From: an uncultured Porticoccus sp.
GTDB lineage: Bacteria; Pseudomonadota; Gammaproteobacteria; Pseudomonadales; Porticoccaceae
NCBI GenBank assembly: GCA_947259505.1
Contig: CAMYLT010000001.1
Span: 124,001-188,000 of the forward strand
Direction: 5' to 3'
Length of the DNA stretch: 64,000 nucleotides
Position 1 is the stretch's first letter. Every line of letters begins with the position of its first letter. This document shows positions 54,449 to 64,000 of this stretch, in pieces. The position numbers were made by a program, and so were the translations under genes. A model generated the notes under the pieces. The model did no database searches. It was given only the letters and a program-made list of their open reading frames with translations, and was not told the origin of the DNA.

Positions 54449-55792
54449 ATGTCGCAATTGATAGCCAGTAGCAAACTGAAGGTGGTCGTCGGTATCGGCG
54501 TCACTGGTTTGTCTGTGGCGCGGCATCTGGCGCGACTGGGGGAGCGCTTTGTGATCTGCGATACCCGCCAGCAGCCGCCATGCCTTGCCGAGCTGCGCAC
54601 TGAGTTGCCCGATGTGCCGGTGATGCTGGGAGAGCTACGTCAGGATGCGCTGCTGGATGCCGACGAGGTGATTCTCAGCCCGGGCTTGACCCGTCAACAT
54701 CCGGCGGTGCAGCAGGCCATTATCCGGGGTATCCCGGTCATCAATGACATTGAATTGTTTGCCCGGACGGCCAATGCGCCGATTGTGGCGATTACCGGTT
54801 CCAACGGCAAAAGCACGGTCACCACACTGGTGGGCGAGATGTGCGCCGAGGCGGGTATTGCCGCTGGGGTCGGTGGCAACTTGGGCGTGCCCGCCCTGGA
54901 TTTGCTGGATCCGGCGGCCCGTCTGTATGTGCTGGAGCTGTCCAGTTTTCAGCTGGAGTCAGTGCTGGCATTGAACGCGGAAGTGGCCACCGTACTGAAT
55001 ATCAGTGCCGATCATATGGATCGCTACACGAGTTTGTTGGACTACCACCAAGCCAAGCACCGCATCTTCATCGGTGCCCGTCAGGTGGTGAGCAATCGCG
55101 ATGACGCGCTGACGTCGCCACTGGTAGGCGACGCGGTCAAGCAGTGGAGTTTTGGTCTCGGCCAGCCGGACTTTAAGGGCTTCGGGCTGAGAACTCATCA
55201 GGGTGAGTCCTGGCTGTTTTTCCAGTTCGATGCGCTGCTGCCCGAGCGGGAACTGGGAATCAAAGGTCGACACAATACCGCCAATGCCCTGGCGGCGCTG
55301 GCAATGGGTACCGCCGTCGGTGTGCCGATGGATGCCATGCTGGCCACCCTGCGGCGCTTCAAGGGGCTGTCACATCGCGGCCAGGTGGTCGCCGAGCGCA
55401 ACGGCGTGAGTTACATCAACGATTCCAAGGCGACCAATGTCGGTGCCACGCTGGCGGCCATCGCTGGCTTGGCGCAGGGAAAAAACTTGATTCTGATCGC
55501 CGGGGGACAGGGCAAGGGCCAGGATTTCGCCCCTCTAGCCTCGGCATTGCCCGCTGCGGCCAAGCTGCTGGTATTGATCGGTGAAGATGCAACGGTAATC
55601 GATCAGGCGGTTGCCGACCGAGTCGCGACCGTTCATGCCACCAACCTGAGCTCAGCTGTGGCTGTGGCCTCTCAGGTGGCTGAAGCCGGGGATATCGTCT
55701 TGTTGTCGCCCGCCTGTGCAAGCTTTGACATGTTTAAAGGATTCGAAGACCGCGGTCGCCAGTTCGCCGCGGTGGTGGAGGCGCTGACATGA
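54449..55792 (+). CDS. murD: UDP-MurNAc-L-Ala:D-Glu ligase MurD
   Basis: MurD adds D-glutamate. The 447 residues have VVVGIGVTGLSVARHLAR, AITGSNGKSTVTTLVG, ELSSFQLES, NDSKATNVGATLAAI and LLSPACASFDMFKGFEDRG (19). ATG 54449 aligns with the MSLIAS start of Pseudomonas MurD; GTG 54443 is an alternative. Its stop overlaps ftsW by 4 bp. Confidence 0.97.
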   Translation: MSQLIASSKLKVVVGIGVTGLSVARHLARLGERFVICDTRQQPPCLAELRTELPDVPVMLGELRQDALLDADEVILSPGLTRQHPAVQQAIIRGIPVINDIELFARTANAPIVAITGSNGKSTVTTLVGEMCAEAGIAAGVGGNLGVPALDLLDPAARLYVLELSSFQLESVLALNAEVATVLNISADHMDRYTSLLDYHQAKHRIFIGARQVVSNRDDALTSPLVGDAVKQWSFGLGQPDFKGFGLRTHQGESWLFFQFDALLPERELGIKGRHNTANALAALAMGTAVGVPMDAMLATLRRFKGLSHRGQVVAERNGVSYINDSKATNVGATLAAIAGLAQGKNLILIAGGQGKGQDFAPLASALPAAAKLLVLIGEDATVIDQAVADRVATVHATNLSSAVAVASQVAEAGDIVLLSPACASFDMFKGFEDRGRQFAAVVEALT

Positions 55793-56973
55793 CGGTTGTC
55801 GCCCTCCAATGGTCCCGTTGTACGGCGTTTCTCCGGGAGTTGGACCAGTCGCTGTTGTTGGCGGCCTGCGCCATCGCCACCATCGGCCTGGTGATGATCT
55901 GTTCGGCCTCCATCAGTTTTGCCGAGCACACCTACGGCGATGCCTTCTTCTACCTGAAACGACATCTGATGTTTCTGATATTGGGCGTGGCGGTAGCGGG
56001 GGTGTTCCTCTCTGTGCCTTCACGCTTTTGGTACCACTATGGGGTGCCATTGCTGTTGTTGACACTGTTGATGTTGTTGGCGGTGCTGATTCCGGGAGTC
56101 GGTCGCCGGGTCAATGGTAGTCAGCGCTGGATTCCGCTGGGGCCGATTAACCTGCAAGTTTCCGAATTGGCCAAATTCGTGATGATTTTGTTCACCGCAG
56201 GTTACCTAGAGCGCTACCAGCGTGAACTGCGTGAAAACTGGCGCTATTTTGCCAAACCGATAGGTTTGGTGGCACTGATTGCCCTGTTGTTGTTATTGCA
56301 GCCGGATTTTGGTTCCGCCGTGGTGATGGCGGCCACGGTGCTAGGCATGTTGTTTATTGGTGGTGCCAGACTTTGGCAATTTTCCCTGATCCTGGTGGCA
56401 GGGTTTAGTGCCATGGCTTCGGTGGCGCTGATGTCCCCCTATCGGTTACAGCGGTTGGTGACATTTCTCGATCCTTGGGCGGACCAGTACGACAGCGGTT
56501 ATCAATTGACGCAGTCATTAATTGCCTTTGGTCGCGGTGAGTGGCTGGGAGTGGGGCTCGGTAACAGTGTCCAGAAATTGTTTTACCTGCCGGAAGCCCA
56601 CACAGATTTTGTGTTTGCCATCTATGCCGAGGAGTTTGGTCTGATGGGAGTGGCATTGGTCATCGGCCTTTACATCCTCCTAGTATCGCGCATTTTGCAC
56701 GTAGCCAGGCGGGCGGTAGCGCTGGAGGACTGGTTTGCCGCCTACAGCTGCTTTGGCATTGCCACCATGCTGGCAGGACAGGCCTTTATCAATATGGGGG
56801 TGACCTCGGGACTGCTCCCCACCAAGGGGCTGACCCTGCCGTTTATCAGCTACGGTGGCAGCAGTCTGTTGATGTGCTGCGCCATGGTGGCGCTGGTGTT
56901 GCGAATTAACCGGGAAATGGACGATGTGCCCGCAGTGGCTAGACAGGTGAGACGTGACAGAGCGGAGTTGTAA
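55789..56973 (+). CDS. ftsW: Septal peptidoglycan glycosyltransferase FtsW
   Basis: FtsW is the SEDS polymerase that works with FtsI. The 394 residues have about ten membrane helices with GVGRRVNGSQRWIPLGPINL (20), QPDFGSAVV, AHTDFVFAIYAEEFGLMG and GLLPTKGLTLPFISYGGSSL (20). The 20-bp overlap with murG suggests translational coupling. Confidence 0.97.
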   Translation: MTVVALQWSRCTAFLRELDQSLLLAACAIATIGLVMICSASISFAEHTYGDAFFYLKRHLMFLILGVAVAGVFLSVPSRFWYHYGVPLLLLTLLMLLAVLIPGVGRRVNGSQRWIPLGPINLQVSELAKFVMILFTAGYLERYQRELRENWRYFAKPIGLVALIALLLLLQPDFGSAVVMAATVLGMLFIGGARLWQFSLILVAGFSAMASVALMSPYRLQRLVTFLDPWADQYDSGYQLTQSLIAFGRGEWLGVGLGNSVQKLFYLPEAHTDFVFAIYAEEFGLMGVALVIGLYILLVSRILHVARRAVALEDWFAAYSCFGIATMLAGQAFINMGVTSGLLPTKGLTLPFISYGGSSLLMCCAMVALVLRINREMDDVPAVARQVRRDRAEL

Positions 56974-58039
56974 CAAAGTGATGGTGATGGCCGGCGGAAC
57001 CGGTGGTCATGTTTTCCCCGCCTTGGCGGTGGCACAAGCATTGCGCGCGCGCGATGTGGCTGTTTCCTGGCTGGGTACCCGTCGCGGCATTGAAGCTGAG
57101 CTGGTTCCAGCTAATCGTTTCCCCATTAACTACATCGATGTCGAGGGGCTGCGCGGTAAGGGTCTGATCAAGTTGTTATGGGCTCCATTATTGTTGCTGC
57201 GTGCGTTTTGGCAGGCCATAGGCGTGCTGCGACGTGAGCGCCCTGATGCAGTGTTGGGGCTCGGCGGTTTTGCCTCAGGCCCCGGCGGCCTGGCAGCAAA
57301 AATACTCGGTATTCCCCTAGTGATTCATGAGCAGAATGCCATCGCCGGCACTACCAACCGTCTGCTCGGTAGAGTGGCCAACCGGGTGCTGGTTGCCTTC
57401 CCAGGAGCGCTGCTTCGGGGTGAGTGGACGGGTAATCCGGTGCGCCCTGAAATCAGTGAGTTAGCCACACCAGCGCAGCGTATTGCCACATCAGATCGCC
57501 CCCGTCACTTGTTGGTGTTGGGTGGCAGTCTTGGTGCTTTGGCCATCAATCAGATAGTGCCTCAGGCGTTGGCATTGCTGCCAATGTCTGAACGGCCCGA
57601 GATTCGCCACCAGTGCGGCAAGAAGCATCAGCAGGTGACGGAAGAGAGTTATGTCCAGGCTGGTGTGCAGGCTCGCGTGGAGCCTTTTATCGCTGACATG
57701 GCCGAGGCTTATGGTTGGGCGGATATGGTGATCTGTCGCTCCGGTGCTTTGACCGTCTCAGAATTAGCGGCTGCAGGGGTGGCGTCTGTGCTGATTCCCT
57801 TCCCCTATGCCATCGATGATCACCAGACTTATAACGGTCAGTGGCTGGTGGATGGCCAAGCTGCAGTGCTGATTCAGCAGTCCGAGCTGTCAGCAGAAAA
57901 ACTGGCCGAGTTGCTGAAAGCCTGGCTGATGGACGGTGAGCACTTGCGGGAAATGGCCGCCAATGCCCGTAAATTGAGCAAACCCCATGTGGCGGAGCGG
58001 GTGGCGGATATTTGTGAGGAGGTGTGCCGTGGGCGCTGA
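56954..58039 (+). CDS. murG: Lipid II synthase MurG
   Basis: MurG transfers GlcNAc to lipid I. The 361 residues have [45 protein letters not shown], and the C-terminal UDP-GlcNAc site [20 protein letters not shown] (20). GTG 56954 has CAGGTGA upstream; a GTG at 56981 would cut into the family N-terminus. Confidence 0.97.
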   Translation: MTERSCNKVMVMAGGTGGHVFPALAVAQALRARDVAVSWLGTRRGIEAELVPANRFPINYIDVEGLRGKGLIKLLWAPLLLLRAFWQAIGVLRRERPDAVLGLGGFASGPGGLAAKILGIPLVIHEQNAIAGTTNRLLGRVANRVLVAFPGALLRGEWTGNPVRPEISELATPAQRIATSDRPRHLLVLGGSLGALAINQIVPQALALLPMSERPEIRHQCGKKHQQVTEESYVQAGVQARVEPFIADMAEAYGWADMVICRSGALTVSELAAAGVASVLIPFPYAIDDHQTYNGQWLVDGQAAVLIQQSELSAEKLAELLKAWLMDGEHLREMAANARKLSKPHVAERVADICEEVCRGR

Positions 58040-59450
58040 GGGTTTTCACGCCGTTCCGGAAATGCGTCGCATCCGCCGCATCCATTTTATTGGCATCGGT
58101 GGCAGTGGCATGTGCGGAATAGCCGAGGTGCTACTCAATCAGGGTTATGTCATTTCCGGATCTGATCTTGCCGACAATACCAATACCTCTCGTCTGCGGC
58201 GCCTGGGTGCAACAATCATGATGGGCCATGTGGGAGGCAATGTCAGTGGGGCCGACGTGGTGGTGCAGTCCTCTGCGGTGACCGAGGGCAACCCGGAAAT
58301 CATCAGTGCCCGGGAGCAGCGTATCCCGATTGTGCGCCGCGCGGAGATGCTGGCGGAACTGATGCGTTATCGTCACGGAATTGCTGTGGCCGGTACCCAC
58401 GGAAAAACCACCACCACTAGTCTGCTGGCATCCGTGCTGGCGGCCGGTGGCGAAGATCCCACTTTTGTGATTGGCGGGCTGGTGAAAGGCGCGGGCACCA
58501 ATGCCCGGTTGGGAGTCAGTCGCTATCTGGTGGCGGAAGCGGATGAGAGCGATGCCTCCTTTCTGCACCTGCAGCCGATGGTGGCGGTGGTGACCAACAT
58601 CGATGCCGACCATATGGAAACCTACGGTTTCGACTTCAATCGCCTGAAGCAGACATTTGTTGAATTTCTGCACAACCTGCCGTTTTACGGCCTGGCAGTA
58701 CTTTGTATCGATGACCCGGTGATTCGCGACATTCTGCCCTCAGTCTCCCGCCCTGTGTTGACCTATGGATTCTCGGAGGACGCAGACTTCCGCATTGAAG
58801 GGGTGTCGGTAAAGCAGGCGAGCAGCCACTTCCTGATACATCGGCCCGAGCAGCAACACCCGTTGTCGATAGAACTCAACATTCCTGGCGTACACAACGT
58901 GCTGAATGCGGCGGCGGTAATTGCGGTGGCTTCCGACGAGGGCTTGTCGGATGACGCAATTCAGAAAGGGCTCATGAGTTTTCAGGGCGTTGGTCGCCGC
59001 TTCGAAATTTACGGTGAATACCCGGTAGCAGGTGGTAGCGCCATGCTGGTGGACGATTACGGGCACCATCCGCGGGAGGTGGCAGCTACCATCAAGGCGG
59101 TGCGTGATGGTTGGCCGGACAAGCGTCTGGTGATGGTCTTTCAGCCCCATCGCTATACCCGTACCCGTGATCTTTATGAAGACTTTGTTCAGGTGCTGTC
59201 GAGTTGTGATGTGCTGATCCTGCTGGAGGTTTATCCGGCGGGCGAAGAAGAGATTCCCGGTGCCGACAGCCGCGCCATGTGTCGCAGCATACGCCAGCGC
59301 GGCTTGGTGGACCCGATCTACGCCCCCGATCTCGAGTCAGTGGCCGATGTGATCAAAGATATTGTACTCGGTGGCGACCTGGTCATTACCCAAGGGGCCG
59401 GCAGTGTCGGCAAGCTGGTGAAACTCTTGGATGAACGAAAACTGAAATAG
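58029..59450 (+). CDS. murC: UDP-MurNAc:L-alanine ligase MurC
   Basis: MurC adds L-alanine, the first peptide residue. The 473 residues have [56 protein letters not shown] (20) and [15 protein letters not shown] chose GTG 58029 because GAGGAGGT lies 6 nt upstream and Pseudomonas MurC has a similar 11-residue lead before [12 protein letters not shown] 58062 is the alternative. Confidence 0.97.
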   Translation: MGAEGFHAVPEMRRIRRIHFIGIGGSGMCGIAEVLLNQGYVISGSDLADNTNTSRLRRLGATIMMGHVGGNVSGADVVVQSSAVTEGNPEIISAREQRIPIVRRAEMLAELMRYRHGIAVAGTHGKTTTTSLLASVLAAGGEDPTFVIGGLVKGAGTNARLGVSRYLVAEADESDASFLHLQPMVAVVTNIDADHMETYGFDFNRLKQTFVEFLHNLPFYGLAVLCIDDPVIRDILPSVSRPVLTYGFSEDADFRIEGVSVKQASSHFLIHRPEQQHPLSIELNIPGVHNVLNAAAVIAVASDEGLSDDAIQKGLMSFQGVGRRFEIYGEYPVAGGSAMLVDDYGHHPREVAATIKAVRDGWPDKRLVMVFQPHRYTRTRDLYEDFVQVLSSCDVLILLEVYPAGEEEIPGADSRAMCRSIRQRGLVDPIYAPDLESVADVIKDIVLGGDLVITQGAGSVGKLVKLLDERKLK

Positions 59451-59472
59451 CGAGAAAACACAGAGAACAACA

Positions 59473-60414
59473 ATGGCAGTCAGCGAAGCAATGAAACAGA
59501 AATATGGCCGGGTAGGGGTGCTCTATGGAGGCACTTCGGCGGAGCGGGAGATCTCACTGGTTTCCGGGCGCGCGGTCATCGCTTCTCTGGAGCGCAGCGG
59601 TGTCGATCTTGTGCCGATTGACGTGGGCAATGACCTGTTACAGAAGCTGCCAGGTCTTGCGCTCAATCGGGTGCTGATCATGCTGCATGGTCCCGGTGGT
59701 GAGGACGGATCTTTGCAGGGTGCGTTGCAACTGTTGAATTTGCCTTACACCGGCAGTGGCGTTTTTGCCTCTGCGTTGGCCATGGATAAGCTGCACACAA
59801 AATTATTTTGGCGGGGGGTTGGTTTGTCCACAGCACCATTTGCTGTGCTGGATAAAAACACCGACTGGCAAGGGGTGCTGCAACAGCTTGGCGGCACGGT
59901 GATGGTCAAACCGAGCCATGAGGGTTCCAGTCTTGGTATGACACGGGCTGATAGTGCTGAAGCGCTGGAGGCGGCATGGCTCGAAGCGGCGGCCCTGGAT
60001 AGTAGTGTTATTGCCGAGCAGTGGATTAGCGGGGCGGAATACACCGTGGCGGTAATGAATGGTGAAGTGCTGCCGCCTATTAAGCTGGAGACTGACCACA
60101 GCTTTTACGATTTCAATGCCAAATATATCGCCAATGATACCCGTTACCTGTGTCCCTGCGGGCTGGAAACCGACGCCGAAACAGCGCTCCGGGCACTGGC
60201 CTGGGAGGCCTTCAGCAGTCTTGGCTGCAGTGGTTGGGGACGGGTGGATGTCATGGCGAACCCCGCGGGTGAACTGTTTTTGCTGGAAGTGAACACTGTG
60301 CCCGGTATGACAGATCACAGCCTTGTGCCGATGGCTGCAAGGGCTGCGGGATACAGTTTCGATCAACTGGTGTTGAAGATTCTCGATACCAGCTTCTCTG
60401 GAGATGAGCGCTGA
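59473..60414 (+). CDS. ddlB: D-alanine--D-alanine ligase Ddl
   Basis: Ddl makes the D-Ala-D-Ala dipeptide used by MurF. The 313-residue ATP-grasp protein has GRVGVLYGGTSAEREISLVS (20), MLHGPGGEDGSLQGAL, HEGSSLGMTR, EYTVAVMNG and the C-terminal EVNTVPGMTDHSLVP. Position in the dcw cluster and length identify the DdlB type. The usual HG-xGEDG motif reads GPGGEDG. It overlaps ftsQ by one base. Confidence 0.97.
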   Translation: MAVSEAMKQKYGRVGVLYGGTSAEREISLVSGRAVIASLERSGVDLVPIDVGNDLLQKLPGLALNRVLIMLHGPGGEDGSLQGALQLLNLPYTGSGVFASALAMDKLHTKLFWRGVGLSTAPFAVLDKNTDWQGVLQQLGGTVMVKPSHEGSSLGMTRADSAEALEAAWLEAAALDSSVIAEQWISGAEYTVAVMNGEVLPPIKLETDHSFYDFNAKYIANDTRYLCPCGLETDAETALRALAWEAFSSLGCSGWGRVDVMANPAGELFLLEVNTVPGMTDHSLVPMAARAAGYSFDQLVLKILDTSFSGDER

Positions 60415-61241
60415 TGTTTGGCGGCAGTCAGGAAGTGGGGGCGATGCGTCGATTAGAACGGCGGCCACTAAGGCAGCGAATGCATTGGCTGAAGCGTGGT
60501 TTGTCCCTGATGGTGGTTGCGGTGCTGTTGCTCGGTGCCGGATGGGGTATTGAACAACTTTATCAACGACTCAACGTGGCCATCGGCGTGATTGCTGTGA
60601 AGGGAGAGTTCTCCCATGTGGATCAGGGTGCTGTCCAGCATTTGGTTGAACCGTTGGTGATTGGCGGATTTCTCGACATGGATCTGCAGAAAATTCGGCG
60701 GGAATTGGAATTGCATCCCTGGATTCAGCAGGCCAGGGTGAGCCGCCGCTGGCCGGATGGGTTGGTCATTACGGTGACAGAAGAAGTGCCAATTGCTCGC
60801 TGGGGTAGCACGGGCTTTCTGAATGTCCGTGGCGAACGTCGTGAAATCGGCGAAAACACCGCTCTGGCGTATCTGCCGATGTTGCAGGGCGGTGACCAGA
60901 GTGAGCGCCAGATGATGAAGTCTTATCGGGAAATGGTCCAGTTACTGCAGTCTTCCGGATTGCGTATTGCCGCCCTCAAAAGAGATGACAGGGGCGCTTG
61001 GTGGTTGCGGCTCGACAATGACCTGGAGTTGGTCATCGGTCGGGATCAGGTAATGGAAAAAATGCGCCGTTTCATTGAGGTTTGGGAGCAGGAACTGAAA
61101 GAACAGGCGCAGCGGGTGGCCAGAGTGGATGTTCGCTACGACAACGGGGTTGCCGTGCAATGGGTGGTAGAACACACCCGTGTAGAAGGGCAGATGAAAC
61201 GGGAATTAATGCGCGTCTCCAGGGCGCCGGAGCAAGCGTGA
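60414..61241 (+). CDS. ftsQ: Cell division protein FtsQ
   Basis: A 275-residue bitopic protein with a basic cytoplasmic tail, one membrane helix (about 30-50, LSLMVVAVLLLGAGWGI), a POTRA domain (IGVIAVKGEFSHVDQGAVQH, 20) and a beta domain (HPWIQQARVSRRWPDGLVIT, 20). FtsQ scaffolds FtsBL and the septal synthase. The start overlaps the ddl stop (TGATG). Confidence 0.95.
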   Translation: MFGGSQEVGAMRRLERRPLRQRMHWLKRGLSLMVVAVLLLGAGWGIEQLYQRLNVAIGVIAVKGEFSHVDQGAVQHLVEPLVIGGFLDMDLQKIRRELELHPWIQQARVSRRWPDGLVITVTEEVPIARWGSTGFLNVRGERREIGENTALAYLPMLQGGDQSERQMMKSYREMVQLLQSSGLRIAALKRDDRGAWWLRLDNDLELVIGRDQVMEKMRRFIEVWEQELKEQAQRVARVDVRYDNGVAVQWVVEHTRVEGQMKRELMRVSRAPEQA

Positions 61242-61250
61242 GGTCGAAAA

Positions 61251-62489
61251 ATGGCGAACTCAAGTGATGAAAGGTTGATTGTCGGGCTGGATATAGGCAC
61301 TTCCAAGGTTGTGTCTATTGTCGGAATGGCTGGCCCCGGCGGCACCCTGGAAATCGTCGGCACTGGCCTTCACCCCTCCTCGGGACTGAAAAAAGGTGTG
61401 GTGGTGAACATAGAATCCACTGTCCACTCTATCCAGCGCGCCATCGAGGAAGCAGAGCTGATGGCCGGATGCCACATTCACTCGGTGTATGCAGGGATTG
61501 CAGGTAGCCACATTCGCAGTCTGAATTCCCATGGGATTGTGGCGATTCGTGACCGCGAAGTGTTGGCGCTGGATATTGAACGGGTAATCGATGCGGCCAG
61601 GGCTGTGGCAATTCCTGCTGACCAGGAAATTCTCCATGTGCTGCCCCAGGAATTCATTATCGATAACCAGGAAGGGGTTCGCGAACCACTGGGGATGTCC
61701 GGTGTGCGCCTGGAAGCCAAAGTGCATTTGGTGACCTGCGCGGCCAATGCTGCGCAGAACATCAAGAAATGTATTCGCCGCTGCGGCCTCGAAGTGGACG
61801 ACATTATTCTGGAGCAACTGGCATCTTCTTATGCGGTATTGACTGAAGATGAAAAACAGCTGGGTGTTTGCCTGGTGGACATTGGTGGTGGCACCACCGA
61901 TATCGCCATTTTCACGGACGGTGCCATCCGCCATACCGGGGTGATCCCGATTGCCGGAGACCAGGTGACCAATGATATTGCCCACGCGCTACGCACGCCC
62001 ACGGCCCACGCCGAAGAGCTGAAAATCAAGTATGCCTGCGCTCTGGCCAAGATGACCGGCCCGGATGAAACCATCAAGGTGCCGAGTGTCGGGGACCGGC
62101 CGCATCGGGATCTGTCCCGTCAGGCATTAGCCGAGGTGGTGGAACCCCGCTATGACGAACTGTTTACGCTGATCCAGGCGGAGCTGCGGCGCAGTGGCTT
62201 CGAAGATCTGGTTGCTGCGGGCGTAGTGCTGACGGGCGGCACGGCCAAAATGGAGGGCGTAGTTGAGCTGGCGGAGGAGATCTTCCACATGCCGGTCCGG
62301 TTGGGTTCGCCACAGAACATTAAGGGGCTGACGGATATTGTCGACAACCCTATCTATTCCACGGGCGTTGGCTTGCTTATGTATGGCATGCAACAGCAGC
62401 AGGATGGCAGAAGAGTCAATCGACGCAGTGAGAGTAGCAAAGAAGGTTTTTTCAGTCGGCTGAAAAGCTGGTTTCAGGGAAATTTGTAA
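61251..62489 (+). CDS. ftsA: Cell division protein FtsA
   Basis: FtsA is an actin-like ATPase that ties FtsZ to the membrane. The 412 residues show LIVGLDIGTSKVVSIVG, the 1C domain (GVVVNIESTVHSIQRAIEEA, 20), VDIGGGTTDIA and VLTGGTAKMEGV. The C-terminal amphipathic helix FFSRLKSWFQGNL inserts into the membrane. It lies 42 bp before ftsZ. Confidence 0.98.
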   Translation: MANSSDERLIVGLDIGTSKVVSIVGMAGPGGTLEIVGTGLHPSSGLKKGVVVNIESTVHSIQRAIEEAELMAGCHIHSVYAGIAGSHIRSLNSHGIVAIRDREVLALDIERVIDAARAVAIPADQEILHVLPQEFIIDNQEGVREPLGMSGVRLEAKVHLVTCAANAAQNIKKCIRRCGLEVDDIILEQLASSYAVLTEDEKQLGVCLVDIGGGTTDIAIFTDGAIRHTGVIPIAGDQVTNDIAHALRTPTAHAEELKIKYACALAKMTGPDETIKVPSVGDRPHRDLSRQALAEVVEPRYDELFTLIQAELRRSGFEDLVAAGVVLTGGTAKMEGVVELAEEIFHMPVRLGSPQNIKGLTDIVDNPIYSTGVGLLMYGMQQQQDGRRVNRRSESSKEGFFSRLKSWFQGNL

Positions 62490-62531
62490 GCAACAGGTGT
62501 TTAACACAGGACCAATCGAGGGGTATTAATC

Positions 62532-63713
62532 ATGTTTCAGATCGTTGATAGCGTGCCGGATAGCGCGGAAATCAAAGTTATCGGAGTCGGTGGTGGTGGC
62601 GGAAACGCTGTGCGCCACATGATGGAAAGCTCAGTGGATGGTGTGGAGTTTATCTGCGCCAATACTGATGCACAGGCGCTCAAGGATATCGGCAGTGCGA
62701 CTATCCTGCAGCTTGGTAACGGGCTGACCAAAGGGCTGGGTGCAGGTGCCAATCCTGAGGTGGGTCGTCATGCTGCCATTGAGGATCGCGACCGTATTGC
62801 CGAAGTGCTGCAAGGTGCAGACATGGTCTTTATTACTGCTGGAATGGGTGGTGGTACCGGCACTGGCGCGGCGCCCATCGTAGCGGATGTGGCCAAGGAA
62901 CTGGGTATTCTGACCGTAGCTGTGGTGACACGTCCCTTCGTCTTCGAAGGCCGTAAGCGCATGGCTATTGCCGATGAAGGTCTGCGAGAGCTGAAAGACA
63001 AGGTGGACTCGCTGATCACTGTTCCCAATGAAAAGTTACTGCAAGTATTGGGTAAAACAACCAGTTTGCTGGAAGCCTTCAAGGCGGCTAATGATGTGCT
63101 GCTGGGTGCCGTACAGGGTATCGCTGACCTGATCATCCGCCCCGGTATGATCAACGTGGATTTCGCTGACGTGCGCACGGTGATGTCCGAAATGGGACAG
63201 GCAATGATGGGCACCGGTGAAGCCACCGGCGAGGACCGCGCCCGTATTGCGGCTGAAACCGCCATTCACAGTCCGTTGCTGGAAGACATCAATTTGCAGG
63301 GTGCCCGAGGTATTCTGGTGAACATTACCGCCGGTCCGGATCTGTCTTTGGGTGAGTTTTCCGATGTTGGCGATACTGTGGAAGCCTTTGCCTCTGATAA
63401 TGCCACGGTAGTAGTCGGTACTGTGATTGATCCAGATATGGGCGATAGACTGCGGGTGACTGTCGTGGCAACGGGCCTCGGACAAATCGCCGAGCGCAAG
63501 CAGCCAACTAAAGTTGTGGACAATGGTGCCGCACCTGCAGTGACTCTGCGCAAAAGCAGTGGTGAGCCAGACTACGAAGTGCTGGATAAGCCTACTGTAA
63601 TTCGTCGTGGTCCAAGTGGTGGAGAAGCAGTGGCTCGCAAGTTGGATCCGCGCGCCGATGCGGATATGGATTATCTGGATATCCCTGCTTTCCTGCGTCG
63701 CCAGGCGGATTGA
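62532..63713 (+). CDS. ftsZ: Cell division GTPase FtsZ
   Basis: FtsZ forms the Z-ring. The 393 residues have the GTP loop [10 protein letters not shown], the tubulin signature [10 protein letters not shown] at 106-115, and T7 loop [12 protein letters not shown] variable linker leads to the conserved C-terminal peptide [12 protein letters not shown], which binds FtsA and ZipA. GAGG lies 8 nt upstream. A strong terminator follows. Confidence 0.99.
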   Translation: MFQIVDSVPDSAEIKVIGVGGGGGNAVRHMMESSVDGVEFICANTDAQALKDIGSATILQLGNGLTKGLGAGANPEVGRHAAIEDRDRIAEVLQGADMVFITAGMGGGTGTGAAPIVADVAKELGILTVAVVTRPFVFEGRKRMAIADEGLRELKDKVDSLITVPNEKLLQVLGKTTSLLEAFKAANDVLLGAVQGIADLIIRPGMINVDFADVRTVMSEMGQAMMGTGEATGEDRARIAAETAIHSPLLEDINLQGARGILVNITAGPDLSLGEFSDVGDTVEAFASDNATVVVGTVIDPDMGDRLRVTVVATGLGQIAERKQPTKVVDNGAAPAVTLRKSSGEPDYEVLDKPTVIRRGPSGGEAVARKLDPRADADMDYLDIPAFLRRQAD

Positions 63714-63739
63714 TCTGCGAGTCGTAGAAGCTTGACCTG

Positions 63740-63784
63740 AACGAACTGCCAGCAACCCCCTCGAACTGGCTGGCAGTTCGTTTT
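63740..63784 (+). terminator. Strong intrinsic terminator after ftsZ
   Basis: AACGAACTGCCAGC (63740-63753) pairs perfectly with GCTGGCAGTTCGTT (63769-63782), a 14-bp stem with a 15-nt loop, ending in TTTT. It should close the dcw transcript before lpxC. Confidence 0.9.
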
Positions 63785-63805
63785 ATGGAGCTATGGGCCT
63801 AGTTC

Positions 63806-63814
63806 TGCTAGTAT
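63806..63814 (+). promoter_or_regulatory. Candidate extended -10 promoter of lpxC
   Basis: TGC directly before TAGTAT (63809-63814) gives an extended -10 element 51 bp before the lpxC start; no good -35. The strong terminator upstream implies that lpxC has its own promoter. Confidence 0.5.
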
Positions 63815-63865
63815 TGCGCCCAGTTTTCAATTCCTCTACTGCTTTCTTGCAGGTATCGGTAAAGC

Positions 63866-64000
63866 ATGATTCGACAGCGTACCCTGAACAACATGATTCG
63901 CGCCACGGGTGTTGGCTTACACACGGGCGAGAAAGTGTACCTGACCCTCCACCCAGCCCCCGTCAATACTGGGATCATTTTTCGACGCACCGATCTGGAT
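63866..64000 (+). CDS. lpxC: UDP-3-O-acyl-GlcNAc deacetylase LpxC (3' end cut by window)
   Basis: LpxC commits UDP-GlcNAc to lipid A synthesis as a zinc deacetylase. Only the first 45 codons are in the window. They match the family start: [20 protein letters not shown] (20) followed by [21 protein letters not shown]. The usual position after ftsZ supports the call. Confidence 0.95.
   Translation, partial: MIRQRTLNNMIRATGVGLHTGEKVYLTLHPAPVNTGIIFRRTDLD

Overview
This 64 kb window is a contiguous stretch of chromosome from a gammaproteobacterium. The gene content and order match the Pseudomonas/Cellvibrio-type branch: glnA-glnL-glnG, kdsD-kdsC-lptCAB-rpoN-hpf-ptsN-rapZ-npr, ibaG-murA-hisG-hisD-hisC-algW, rplM-rpsI-petABC-sspAB, lpoA/rsmI-yraN-diaA-dolP, rnpB, and a full mraZ-to-lpxC division and cell wall cluster. 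Base composition is moderate and even, codon use looks uniform, and I see no insertion sequence, prophage, CRISPR array, tRNA or rRNA. A marine Cellvibrionales-like organism is my best guess, but the assignment below class level is inference.

Layout. (1) 1-9.7 kb is nitrogen control: the end of secB, then ntrC (glnG), ntrB (glnL), a DUF4124 protein and glnA on the minus strand. A sigma-54 promoter and NtrC-type sites are visible. thiI and a second, unrelated type III glutamine synthetase (glnN) lie on the plus strand. (2) 9.8-18.5 kb is mixed: an SLC13-type transporter with TrkA_C domains, mntP, a DJ-1/PfpI protein, typA/bipA, tag, a proline iminopeptidase, darP and mgtE. (3) 18.6-25.5 kb (minus) holds the nitrogen-PTS genes, hpf, rpoN and the Lpt/Kdo genes. 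(4) 25.6-31 kb (plus) holds mlaC, ibaG, murA and hisGDC. The mlaFED and mlaB genes usually found beside mlaC are missing. (5) 31-40.4 kb holds an AlgW/DegS-type protease, zapG, zapE, rplM-rpsI, the bc1 complex genes (cytochrome b and c1 fused in one reading frame), sspA-sspB and a thiolase. (6) 40.4-46.7 kb holds dolP, diaA, yraN, an exported protein of unknown function, lpoA, rsmI, an orphan ParA-type ATPase and the RNase P RNA. (7) 46.9-64 kb is the dcw cluster, from the mra promoter with its MraZ repeats to ftsZ, a strong terminator, and the first 45 codons of lpxC.

How the genes work together. Three themes dominate. The first is nitrogen regulation: NtrB/NtrC, sigma-54, the PTS-Ntr proteins and two glutamine synthetases, with NtrC/sigma-54 sites in the glnA and glnL control regions. 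The second is envelope building: Lpt, Kdo, MurA, the dcw cluster, LpoA, DolP, ZapE/ZapG and the start of LpxC. The third is translation and respiration: L13/S9, BipA, HPF, RsmI, RNase P and bc1.

Nothing here looks like a wholly new system. The points most worth checking are the petB-petC fusion, the orphan mlaC, the type III glutamine synthetase beside the ntr genes with a possible sigma-54 promoter and a small upstream reading frame, the duplicated 48-bp terminator unit between sspA and sspB, and the orphan ParA.
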